This document shows positions 1 through 6,931 of a stretch of 9,551 bases of DNA, piece by piece (position 1 is the first letter of the stretch; every line of letters starts with the position of its first letter). Position numbers and translations under genes: made by a program. Under the pieces are notes generated by a model. The model was not told the DNA's origin and did no database searches. It saw nothing but the letters and a program-made list of their open reading frames with translations. The stretch is from JBKPHS01 sp046729975. Its GTDB lineage: Bacteria > Actinomycetota > Thermoleophilia > Solirubrobacterales > Thermoleophilaceae. The stretch spans positions 1 through 9,551 of the forward strand of contig JBKPHS010000193.1 of NCBI GenBank assembly GCA_046729975.1, written 5' to 3'.

Positions 1-8
1 GGGGTCGG

Positions 9-14
9 TACCAT
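9..14 (+). promoter_or_regulatory. Possible -10 element for leaderless start at 22
   Basis: TACCAT fits the actinobacterial TANNNT pattern and ends seven bases before the ATG at 22, the spacing expected if transcription begins at the start codon. The -35 region lies outside the window. This is pattern matching only. Confidence 0.25.
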
Positions 15-21
15 CGCCCTA

Positions 22-369
22 ATGTCGACTGAAGGGTGGATCTTCATGGTCGGCTTTCGCGTGTTCGACGTCGGCCTGCTGATCGTCTGGCTCGTGTGGT
101 TCTTCCGCCTGCGAGACGACGATGACTCTGGCGACGACGACGGCCCCGGCGGTGGGGGACCTGACCCCCAGCCGGACGGTGGGCCGGGAGGCGGCGGGCT
201 CCGGCTGCCGCTCGGCACCGCCCGCCCCGGTCGAGGCCGCGTGCGCGATCACGAGCCCGCCAAGCACCGTTCGCGCCGGCGCGGCGCCGAGCCGCTGCCG
301 CACAGAGTGCCGGCCCGCGTCAGACGCCCGCGGTCACCGGTGCCGGCCCATCGGGCCCACGCCCGGTGA
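22..369 (+). CDS. Small single-span membrane protein with acidic and Gly/Pro-rich tail
   Basis: The predicted protein has 115 residues. Residues about 9-28 form one hydrophobic segment (core FDVGLLIVWLVWFF). A basic RLR stop-transfer follows, then a run of aspartates (DDDDSGDDD), a Gly/Pro-rich linker, and an Arg/Pro-rich basic C-terminus. The likely topology is one membrane anchor with a long disordered, charge-segregated tail, though which side the tail faces is not clear. From memory, proteins beginning MSTEGW with this layout recur in Thermoleophilia genomes as hypothetical proteins; no function is known to me. The ATG at 22 is preferred because the hydrophobic segment follows directly. 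No Shine-Dalgarno sequence is visible, but TACCAT at 9-14 could be a -10 element for a leaderless transcript. The basic, repetitive C-terminal third might be altered relative to relatives. Confidence 0.75.
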   Translation: MSTEGWIFMVGFRVFDVGLLIVWLVWFFRLRDDDDSGDDDGPGGGGPDPQPDGGPGGGGLRLPLGTARPGRGRVRDHEPAKHRSRRRGAEPLPHRVPARVRRPRSPVPAHRAHAR

Positions 370-437
370 CCAGTAACCACTAACCGGTAGCCAGAACGGC
401 TCGGCGTGAGCCCGGTTACCGGTTACCCGGTTACCGG
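370..437. repeat. GGTTACC repeat block forming a long imperfect hairpin
   Basis: GGTTACC occurs at 414-420, 421-427 and 429-435. The left arm at 370-392 (AGTAACC, CTAACC, GGTAGCC) is largely complementary to the right arm at 414-437, with about one gap and a few mismatches, leaving a loop of roughly 21 bases. It begins immediately after the stop of the 22-369 gene, so it could act in 3' end formation or RNA stability, or be a dispersed repeat. There is no T-run, so a classical intrinsic terminator is not supported. Confidence 0.6.
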
Positions 438-446
438 CCACTAGGA

Positions 447-470
447 GGGTTTAGCGAAACTCGCTAACCC
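447..470. repeat. Short hairpin, 10-bp stem with one bulge
   Basis: GGGTT at 447-451 and AGCGA at 453-457 pair with TCGCT at 461-465 and AACCC at 466-470. The loop is AAC at 458-460, and one T in the 450-452 run is bulged. It lies directly upstream of the truncated edge of the transposase remnant. Bases 452-464 reappear inverted at 1092-1104. Confidence 0.55.
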
Positions 471-477
471 GGTCGTG

Positions 478-833
478 GTGCGGCCGATAATCCCGCTACG
501 TGCGACCCATTCCGTAAAGGCCGGTGTTGCTGAGCCGCCAACGTGCCAGCATGGCCCTTGGCGGTTCGCGGGTAGCGACTACGGACGCAAAGCTGCGAAG
601 TGGCGATGCCCGACCGGCGGTGCAAGCCCGCCTCTCGGTGGATCGGGGCGAACCGCCTGCACCTGCTGATCCCCCGTGAGACGCTGCGCTGGCGCAAGCT
701 CTACCGGGGCCGCGCCTCCGTGCCGCTGCGGGTCCGAGGTATCGAGCGGGTCCAGCTTCACGCCGACCTGACCATCCTCGCCAAGCTGTCGTGTGCGCTC
801 GCGCAGGCGCGAGCCGTTCCCCTCGCGGCGTAA
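478..833 (+). pseudogene. Degraded DDE transposase, C-terminal remnant
   Basis: Two reading frames join into one transposase tail. Frame 1 gives PIIPLR, then CQHGPWRFAGSDYGRKAAKW and RCPTG. Frame 3 continues CKPASRWIGANRLHLLIPRE, LRWRKLYRGRASV, PLRVRGIERVQLHADLTILA and ends ARAVPLAA at a TAA (831-833). From memory, intact actinobacterial DDE transposases read CPTGECKP at the join, so one base appears lost near 619-620. They also carry about 14 residues around EREFGRLK between GRAxV and PLRVRG; these are absent here, in frame, near base 712. That segment would hold the last catalytic acidic residue. Everything upstream of about residue PIIPLR is missing. The copy cannot be active. The 5' edge is approximate; no clear terminal inverted repeats of an intact element are seen. 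Confidence 0.8.
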
Positions 834-901
834 AGACGCCGCCCCGGGCGGTTGCGCTCCAATCGCTTCCGGGCTATAAGAACGGCGGATCGAAGCGACC
901 A

Positions 902-910
902 AAGAGGGGA
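902..910 (+). promoter_or_regulatory. Ribosome binding site for the small gene at 914
   Basis: The purine run AAGAGGGGA (902-910), continuing as GG at 911-912, ends just before the GTG at 914. It is the clearest Shine-Dalgarno-like site in the left part of the window, and it supports GTG 914 as the start of the frameshifted small membrane protein. Confidence 0.5.
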
Positions 911-913
911 GGC

Positions 914-1086
914 GTGGCGGAGTCGCATCCTCGCAGCCGAAGTTGGGGAACTATCGCCGCCTTCACCCTCATCATCGCCGTCAACATCGGCGAAGGATCG
1001 ATGAGGGCTTCGACTTCTGGAATTGGCTCCTGATCGCTATCGGCGCGGCGTTCATTCTCCAAGCCGTGTACCGCCTGCGGACATAG
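914..1086 (+). pseudogene. Frameshifted small two-helix membrane protein
   Basis: From GTG 914, frame 2 reads VAESHPRSRSWGTIAAFTLI and continues IAVNIGEG, a short basic N-terminus and a first hydrophobic helix. It then runs into a stop at 1031-1033. Frame 1 resumes at about 997-1003 with DEGFDFWNWLLIAIGAAFIL and ends QAVYRLRT at TAG 1084-1086, a second hydrophobic helix. Joining them needs one extra base near 995-997. The result would be a protein of about 57 residues with two helices, a short acidic loop and a basic end. The layout resembles 2TM-type small proteins, though I cannot assign a family. The strong purine-rich site before GTG 914 supports a once-real gene. The shift could be true decay next to the dead transposase, or an assembly error. 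Confidence 0.5.
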
Positions 1087-1091
1087 GCGCG

Positions 1092-1104
1092 GCGAGTTTC
1101 GCTA
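1092..1104. repeat. 13-bp inverted copy of 452-464
   Basis: GCGAGTTTCGCTA at 1092-1104 is the exact reverse complement of 452-464. The two copies bracket the transposase remnant and the frameshifted small gene. Each copy is itself near-palindromic (GCGA-GTT-TCGC). A 13-bp inverted match is not rare by chance across about 9.5 kb, so this is only suggestive of element edges. Confidence 0.35.
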
Positions 1105-1123
1105 GCCGTTTAGCTCGACCCTG

Positions 1124-1489
1124 CTAGTTGCCGCAGGCCCCGGGATTGTCGTCGCACCACTGCTCGTAGCGCTCCGCGGGACTGTCCTTCGGTGGCGGCA
1201 GGTCGTTGCCGGGCCTGTCCTCGGACGTGTCGGGCTCGGCCGGCGCCTTCGTGCCGCCGCTGCTTTGGTCCGGCGGCTGAGTCTCGGTGGGCGCCGGCGC
1301 GGCCTCGGTGGTCGCCGGCTCGTCGGCGGGCTGGTCGGAGCTCCCCGGATCCTCGCCAGGGACGGTGAGCTCGGGCTGCTTCGGTGGCGCCTCGGCGCTC
1401 TGATCGTCGCCTCCCCCGCAGCCCGCCGCGACGAGGGCGAGCAGCGCCAGCAGGATTAGCGCTCGACGGGGGGCAGGCGGCGGCCGCAG
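1124..1489 (-). CDS. Secreted lipoprotein with low-complexity linker; start uncertain
   Basis: The frame contains an Arg-Arg, a hydrophobic run and a lipobox (ILLALLALVAAGC followed by GGGDD), so the mature protein should be a diacylated outer-face lipoprotein. A long Pro/Thr/Ser/Glu-rich, disordered linker follows, and a short C-terminal module ERYEQWCDDNPGACGN carries two cysteines that could form a disulfide. No ATG, GTG or TTG lies near the signal peptide. CTG 1489 gives a proper signal peptide (lipobox Cys at 24). ATC 1456 would overlap the upstream stop as TAATC, but leaves no charged N-terminus. GTG 1567 gives a long, unlikely leader. It sits directly behind the four-cysteine gene on the same strand. 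Function unknown. Confidence is high for the lipoprotein and low for the start. Confidence 0.65.
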   Translation of the reverse strand: MRPPPAPRRALILLALLALVAAGCGGGDDQSAEAPPKQPELTVPGEDPGSSDQPADEPATTEAAPAPTETQPPDQSSGGTKAPAEPDTSEDRPGNDLPPPKDSPAERYEQWCDDNPGACGN

Positions 1490-1725
1490 GTGACGCAGTC
1501 GTTCAGGTCCTTGGGCTGGAGCTGCCCCAGCGAGCAGCCGCAGAGCCGCAGGTTCTCGACCGACCACGGCAGGCTGCTCGGTGACGGCGCCAGCGGCAGG
1601 AGCTTGCTCACGACCTCGAACTCCTCGCCCGTGTCGCGATCGACGTAGACCGCCCCCGGCTCGACCTCGCGAATCACCTCTCGGTCCGAGCGCGCGCGGA
1701 GGCGGTATAGCTGGCGCCTGCTCAT
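1456..1725 (-). CDS. Small four-cysteine (zinc-ribbon-like) protein
   Basis: The predicted protein has 89 residues. The N-terminal half is charged and soluble (RRQLYRLRARSDREVIREVE), then AVYVDRDTGEEFEVVSKLLP suggests a small beta-rich part. The C-terminal part has Cys62-x-Cys64 and Cys77-x2-Cys80, a spacing that would suit one zinc ion or a ribbon fold. There are no membrane segments. ATG 1725 is chosen because it is the first start after a TATGTT element (1740-1735) and leaves a clean divergent gap to the glycosyltransferase. The next gene downstream on this strand is the lipoprotein, whose frame overlaps or abuts this stop (TAA 1458-1456). I do not recognise the family; a role in RNA, DNA or protein binding is only a guess from the cysteines. 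Confidence 0.6.
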   Translation of the reverse strand: MSRRQLYRLRARSDREVIREVEPGAVYVDRDTGEEFEVVSKLLPLAPSPSSLPWSVENLRLCGCSLGQLQPKDLNDCVTCGRRLPPVER

Positions 1726-1734
1726 GAGCGCGGA

Positions 1735-1740
1735 AACATA
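1735..1740 (-). promoter_or_regulatory. Possible -10 element of the four-cysteine gene
   Basis: Read on the minus strand, TATGTT matches TANNNT and lies nine bases before ATG 1725. Together with GATACG at 1804-1809 on the plus strand, it would make the 89-bp gap between 1725 and 1815 a divergent promoter region. No convincing -35 boxes are seen. Confidence 0.3.
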
Positions 1741-1803
1741 GCAACGGCCCCCATGGTGAAAGCCGCGCGGGACGGAAGAGCGCCGCTTGCCCGAGCACGG
1801 CAC

Positions 1804-1809
1804 GATACG
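1804..1809 (+). promoter_or_regulatory. Possible -10 element of the glycosyltransferase gene
   Basis: GATACG lies five bases before the TTG at 1815, a gap that would put the transcription start at or next to the start codon. No Shine-Dalgarno sequence is visible, so a leaderless transcript is plausible but unproven. Confidence 0.25.
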
Positions 1810-1814
1810 GCGCC

Positions 1815-3350
1815 TTGCGAGTTCTCATCTTTCACGGCTACCTGCTGCGCGGCACCGGCAGCAACGTCTACAACGCGAGCCTGGCTCGCACCCTCGCGAG
1901 CCTCGGGCACGAGGTCCACGTCCTCTGCCAGGACCGGTCCGCGGCAGAGCTCGACTTCGTGGATGCCGTGGGACGCTTCGAGGATGGGCGCCTGACGCTC
2001 GCGACGCTCCGCGAACCGGTCCGCTGCACCGTTTACACGCCCGACATCGGCCGACTGCTGCCCGTCTACGTTGCCGACGAGTACCAGGGATTCGATGCTA
2101 GGCCGTTCCCGGAGCTCTCCGACGCGGAGCTCGATCGCTATATCGGCGCGAACGTGGTGGCTGTCCGCGAGGTGGCTGCGCGCGCGCGGGCCGACGTCGC
2201 GCTTGCCAACCACGCCGTCATGGGCCCGGCGATCCTCGCCCGGGCCATCGGCGGCGACGTTCCCTACGCGGTCAAGATCCACGGCAGCGCGCTGGAGTAC
2301 ACGGTGCGTCCTCATCCGCGGCGCTTCCTGCCCTTCGCTCGCGAGGGGATCGCGCGGGCCGGCGGCGTCCTCGTGGGGTCGCGGCATACGGCCGAGGTGC
2401 TGTGGGAGCTGCTCGGCCAGCCGGAGCTGCCGGGAAAGACACGCCTCGGGCCGCCCGGGGTGGACATCCACGCCTTCCGCCCGAGGAGCGTGCCCGCCGC
2501 GGTTGCCGGCCTGCGCGACCTGGCAGCGCGGCTCGAGTCGGGAGAGGCCGTCACGTGGGGCGGCGAGCCGGACGCGGCGCAGGCGCTGCGGGCGCTCGAC
2601 CCGGAGCGCGACCGGATCGTGAGCTACGTGGGCAAGCTGATCGTGTCGAAGGGGGTCGACCTACTGCTCGCGGCGTGGCCCCTCGTGGTCGAGCGTGTTC
2701 CCGCGGCGCGCCTCTGCGTGGTCGGCTTCGGGACCTACCGGGATGGGCTCCGGCGCCTGCTCGCGGCTCTCGCGGCCGGCGACATCGACGGCGCCAGGGA
2801 CCTCGCCGCGCGCGGGCGCGAGCTCGAGGGCGGCCCGTCCGGCGAGCTACGCTGGCTGGCCGCGTTCCTCGACGGCCTGGAGGGGGACCGGCGGGCCGCT
2901 TACCTGGCGGGCGCGCGCCGTGCCGCCGAGCGCGTGCACTTCACCGGTCGGCTCGAGCACTCCGACCTGCCGGATCTGATGGCCGCGTGCGAGGCGCAGG
3001 TGATGCCGAGCACGTTCCCGGAGGCCTTCGGCATGGTCGCTGCCGAGGCGGCCGCGTGCGGTGCGCTGCCACTCTCCGCGGCCCACTCGGGCATGGCCGA
3101 GGTGACCGCGACGCTCGCGCCCGCGCTCGACGAGGGGCTGCGGCCGCTCCTGTCCTTCGAGGTCGGGCCGGGGGCGGTTGAGGAGATAGCCACGAAGCTC
3201 GTTGCGTGGCTCAGGCTCGGCCCCGGCGAGCGCGAGGCGGCACGCGCTGCGCTGGCCGCCATCGCCCGCGAACGCTACGGCTGGGAGCATGTGGCGGAGG
3301 GCGTCATAGCCGCCGCGCAGGGTCGCCTCGCGGCGCTCGCCGAGCCCTAG
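1815..3350 (+). CDS. GT4-type glycosyltransferase (GT-B fold)
   Basis: The predicted protein has 511 residues. It should move a sugar from a nucleotide-sugar donor to a glycan, lipid or small-molecule acceptor in the cytoplasm; the substrate cannot be read from sequence. The N-terminal Rossmann half starts MRVLIFHGYLLRGTGSNVYN, with the glycine-rich acceptor-side loop, and continues LASLGHEVHVLCQD. The linker has HGSALEYTVRPHPR near residue 152 and PPGVDIHAFRP near 213. The donor half opens VSYVGKLIVSKGVDLLLAAW near 269, and the EX7E-type motif is PEAFGMVAAE, with Glu403 and Glu411. At 511 residues it is longer than the usual 370-420. About 55 extra, charged and mostly helical residues (about 316-370) interrupt the donor half. 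TTG 1815 is chosen because the beta strand begins at residue 2. It diverges from the four-cysteine gene; the cytochrome gene follows 47 bases later. Confidence 0.85.
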   Translation: MRVLIFHGYLLRGTGSNVYNASLARTLASLGHEVHVLCQDRSAAELDFVDAVGRFEDGRLTLATLREPVRCTVYTPDIGRLLPVYVADEYQGFDARPFPELSDAELDRYIGANVVAVREVAARARADVALANHAVMGPAILARAIGGDVPYAVKIHGSALEYTVRPHPRRFLPFAREGIARAGGVLVGSRHTAEVLWELLGQPELPGKTRLGPPGVDIHAFRPRSVPAAVAGLRDLAARLESGEAVTWGGEPDAAQALRALDPERDRIVSYVGKLIVSKGVDLLLAAWPLVVERVPAARLCVVGFGTYRDGLRRLLAALAAGDIDGARDLAARGRELEGGPSGELRWLAAFLDGLEGDRRAAYLAGARRAAERVHFTGRLEHSDLPDLMAACEAQVMPSTFPEAFGMVAAEAAACGALPLSAAHSGMAEVTATLAPALDEGLRPLLSFEVGPGAVEEIATKLVAWLRLGPGEREAARAALAAIARERYGWEHVAEGVIAAAQGRLAALAEP

Positions 3351-3380
3351 ACGTGTGGGTCCGTTCGCGTCCGCCGAGCG

Positions 3381-3388
3381 GATAATCT
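3381..3388 (+). promoter_or_regulatory. Possible -10 element of the cytochrome-cupredoxin gene
   Basis: GATAATCT contains GATAAT (3381-3386) and the TANNNT match TAATCT (3383-3388), 9-11 bases before TTG 3398. It is the most AT-rich stretch in the 47-base gap after the glycosyltransferase stop, so a separate promoter here is reasonable. No clear -35 box. Confidence 0.35.
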
Positions 3389-3397
3389 TCCCGTCCC

Positions 3398-4120
3398 TTG
3401 AGAGGCTCGCTCCAGATTCGCAGGGTCGGGATTGCCCTCTTCGCGGCCCTTCTGGCCGTGGCGGCCGCGGGCTGCGGCCGCGAGGAGGAGCCGGACCTCG
3501 CCAACGGCAAGGCGCTCTTCGTGGGCAAGGGCACGTGCGGCAGCTGTCACACCCTCGCGCGCGCGGGTACCCGCGGCACCCAGGGGCCCAACCTCGACGA
3601 GGCGTTCGCGACGGCGCGTCGCGATGGCTTCAAGGAGTCCACCATCGAGGGCATCGTGCACGACCAGATCGGCAACGTCCGGAAGGGCAGCATCATGCCG
3701 GAGGACCTCGTCACGGGCCAGGACGCGCGCGACGTCGCGGCGTACGTCGCCTTCGCGGCCGGCGTGGCGGGGCAGGACACCGGCGCGCTGGCACAGGTCG
3801 GTCAGCGAAAGACTGGCAAGCCCGTCGCGGCGAAGGACGGCGTGCTCGAGATCGCGGCCGACCCGACCGGCGCCCTCGCGTTCGTCGCCTCGAAGGCGAC
3901 TGCGCCGGCGGGCACGATCGAGTTCGTGATGCCGAACAAGTCTCCGATCCAGCACGACATCGCCGTGAAGAACGGCGGCGAGCAGGGCAAAGGCCCGGTC
4001 GTGGGCCAGGGCGGCACATCCCGCTTCAGCGCGGACCTGAAAGCCGGAAGGTACGAGTTCTTCTGCTCCGTTCCCGGCCACGAGGCAGGCGGCATGCGGG
4101 GCGAGCTGACCGTCAAGTAG
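3398..4120 (+). CDS. Lipoprotein with cytochrome c and cupredoxin domains
   Basis: The predicted protein has 240 residues and two redox modules on one lipid anchor. The signal peptide ends in a lipobox with Cys26 (LAVAAAGC), so the protein should sit on the outer face of the cytoplasmic membrane. Residues about 35-130 are a class I cytochrome c domain: heme motif Cys47-Gly-Ser-Cys50-His51 and a likely axial Met100 (SIMPEDL). Residues about 145-240 are a plastocyanin-like domain. Its type 1 copper ligands fit His186 (IQHDIAVK), Cys223 (FFCSVPGHE), His228 and Met233. It should pass electrons between membrane complexes, most simply to the terminal oxidase encoded nearby on the other strand; that pairing is inference. 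TTG 3398 is the start that gives a proper basic n-region (RGSLQIRR). No frameshift is seen. Confidence 0.88.
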   Translation: MRGSLQIRRVGIALFAALLAVAAAGCGREEEPDLANGKALFVGKGTCGSCHTLARAGTRGTQGPNLDEAFATARRDGFKESTIEGIVHDQIGNVRKGSIMPEDLVTGQDARDVAAYVAFAAGVAGQDTGALAQVGQRKTGKPVAAKDGVLEIAADPTGALAFVASKATAPAGTIEFVMPNKSPIQHDIAVKNGGEQGKGPVVGQGGTSRFSADLKAGRYEFFCSVPGHEAGGMRGELTVK

Positions 4121-4163
4121 CGGCCGAGCCTCCTCGGGGCTGTGGAAGCCCCGCCTACCTGCC

Positions 4164-4169
4164 GATAAC
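4164..4169 (+). promoter_or_regulatory. Possible -10 element of pilB
   Basis: GATAAC lies six bases before GTG 4176, the spacing for a leaderless start. The alternative ATG 4206 has GGAG at 4194-4197 at a good ribosome-binding distance, so either start is possible. Confidence 0.3.
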
Positions 4170-4175
4170 ACACGC

Positions 4176-5947
<1,772 letters not shown>

Positions 5948-5951
<4 letters not shown>

Positions 5952-6715
5952 CCGGCGCTCACGAGCTCCCGAAGCGCCGGCAAGAGCTCGGGGGCGGCCG
6001 CCGCCAGTCCCGCCGGCTCGCCGTCGAGGTCCGCGACGAGGCCGCCCGCTTCGGTCACGAGCAGTCTCCCCGCCGCCCAGTCCCAGTGCTGCACGCCGCG
6101 CTCGAAATAGCCGTCGAGCCGCCCGGCGGCGAGCCAGGCGAGGTCGAGTGCGGCTGATCCCGCGCGCCGGATGTCGCGCACGCCCGGGAGCACGCGGAGC
6201 AGCGCCTGCGCCTGCACCGAGCGCCGCGCGGCGTCGTAGCCGAAGCCCGTCGCTATCAGCGCCGTCTCGAGCCGCTCGTGCTGGCGCACGGAGATCGGGC
6301 TTGAGCCAAGCCTCGCCCCAGCGCCGCGGATGGCGGTGAAGGTCTCGCCCTTGGCGGGATCGTGGACCACTCCGACGAGCCCGCCCGCGGCGTCCTCGAG
6401 CGCGATGCTGACGCACCAATGCGCCTGTCCGTAGAGGAAGTTGACCGTCCCGTCGAGCGGGTCGATGACCCAGCGGCGCCCGCTCGGGCCCTCGCCGCGT
6501 GCGCCCTCCTCTGCGAGCAGCGCGTCGTCGGGGCGCTCGCGCTCGAGCAGTCCGGCGATCAGCTCCTCGGCAGCGCGGTCGGCGTCCGAGACCAGATCGG
6601 TCTCGGACGACTTCCGGCCAATGCCGCGCGCCGGCTCGCGGAAGCGCTCGAGCAGCAGCGCGCCCGCCTCGCGCGCGGCCCGCTCGGCCAGCTCGAGGTC
6701 CTCGGAACCGCTCAG
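5948..6715 (-). CDS. Inositol monophosphatase-family phosphatase
   Basis: The protein has 255 residues with the full set of Mg-dependent phosphatase motifs. These are DLVSDAD (41-46 region), the metal-binding Glu pair in LLAEEGARG (69-70), WVIDPLDGTVNF with Asp85 and Asp88, and HWDWAAG with Asp212. Members dephosphorylate inositol-1-phosphate, histidinol phosphate, PAP or fructose-1,6-bisphosphate; the substrate is not decided by these motifs. It is cytoplasmic, with no signal peptide. Start choice: no ATG, GTG or TTG is near the expected N-terminus. CTG 6715 overlaps the TGA of the 36-residue gene as CTGA, the position where ATGA or GTGA would be expected, and gives a normal family length. 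A start at 6859 would add a repeat-encoded, proline-rich leader and is rejected. It is the last gene of the oxidase operon. Confidence 0.87.
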
Positions 6716-6822
6716 AAGATCGCGCGCAGGATCAGGACGACACCGACGACCACGACGGCGACTGCGCCGACATAGAGGAGGAAGCGGAAGGCTTCGGCTT
6801 CGGAGCGGAGGGGGTTGATCAT
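6712..6822 (-). CDS. 36-residue single-span membrane protein downstream of ctaE
   Basis: ATG 6822 opens a short frame: MINPLRSEAEAFRFLLYVGA, then a valine-rich helix ending LILRAIF and TGA at 6714-6712. It is amphipathic at the N-terminus, with one membrane helix (about residues 15-33) and a short basic end. The TGA overlaps the likely CTG start of the phosphatase, and the frame lies between ctaE and that gene on the same strand. Its position suggests a small accessory subunit of the oxidase, comparable in kind to the tiny single-helix subunits of other heme-copper oxidases. That role is inference. No Shine-Dalgarno sequence is visible; C-rich repeat DNA lies directly upstream. I would expect near-identical small frames after ctaE in relatives if this is a gene. 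Confidence 0.65.
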   Translation of the reverse strand: MINPLRSEAEAFRFLLYVGAVAVVVVGVVLILRAIF

Positions 6823-6825
6823 CGA

Positions 6826-6849
6826 GTGGGGCAGTGGGGCAGTGGGGCA
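6826..6849. repeat. Three tandem copies of GTGGGGCA
   Basis: Perfect 8-bp units lie at 6826-6833, 6834-6841 and 6842-6849, just upstream (minus strand) of the ATG of the 36-residue gene. Read on the minus strand they give a C-rich leader (TGCCCCAC units). The array also supplies two alternative registers for pairing with 6897-6905. Confidence 0.85.
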
Positions 6850-6905
6850 GAGCGCGCAAGGAACGGCTCTGCCAACTGCAGCCGGCGAAGCCGGCGCACT
6901 GCCCC
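6828..6905. other. Intergenic three-way-junction-like structure
   Basis: GGGGCAGTG (6828-6836, or equally 6836-6844) is the exact complement of CACTGCCCC at 6897-6905. Inside this outer stem lie two more perfect hairpins. One is GGCAGAGC 6846-6853 with GCTCTGCC 6866-6873 (12-base loop). The other is GCCGGC 6881-6886 with GCCGGC 6890-6895 (GAA loop). It sits in the spacer between ctaE and the 36-residue gene. It could be a partial terminator, an RNA-stability or processing element, or a REP-like dispersed repeat. No T-run follows on either strand. Confidence 0.6.
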
Positions 6906-6931
6906 CTCGGAGTAGCCGGGCATCCCGCGCC

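Noticed and set aside
788..805. Perfect 8-bp stem with a 2-base loop (GCTCGCGC / GCGCGAGC)
   Set aside because: It lies within the transposase remnant and encodes a repeated Ala-Arg stretch; GC-rich alternating codons explain it.
839..851. Small GC hairpin just after the transposase remnant stop
   Set aside because: The stem is only five base pairs with no T-run; it is too weak to call a terminator in GC-rich DNA.
1722..2471. Minus-strand open frame opposite the glycosyltransferase
   Set aside because: It conflicts with a well-supported GT4 gene and shows no recognisable motif.
6716..6859. N-terminal extension of the phosphatase to a start at 6859
   Set aside because: It would translate the repeat array and the out-of-frame 36-residue gene into a proline/arginine-rich leader not typical of the family.
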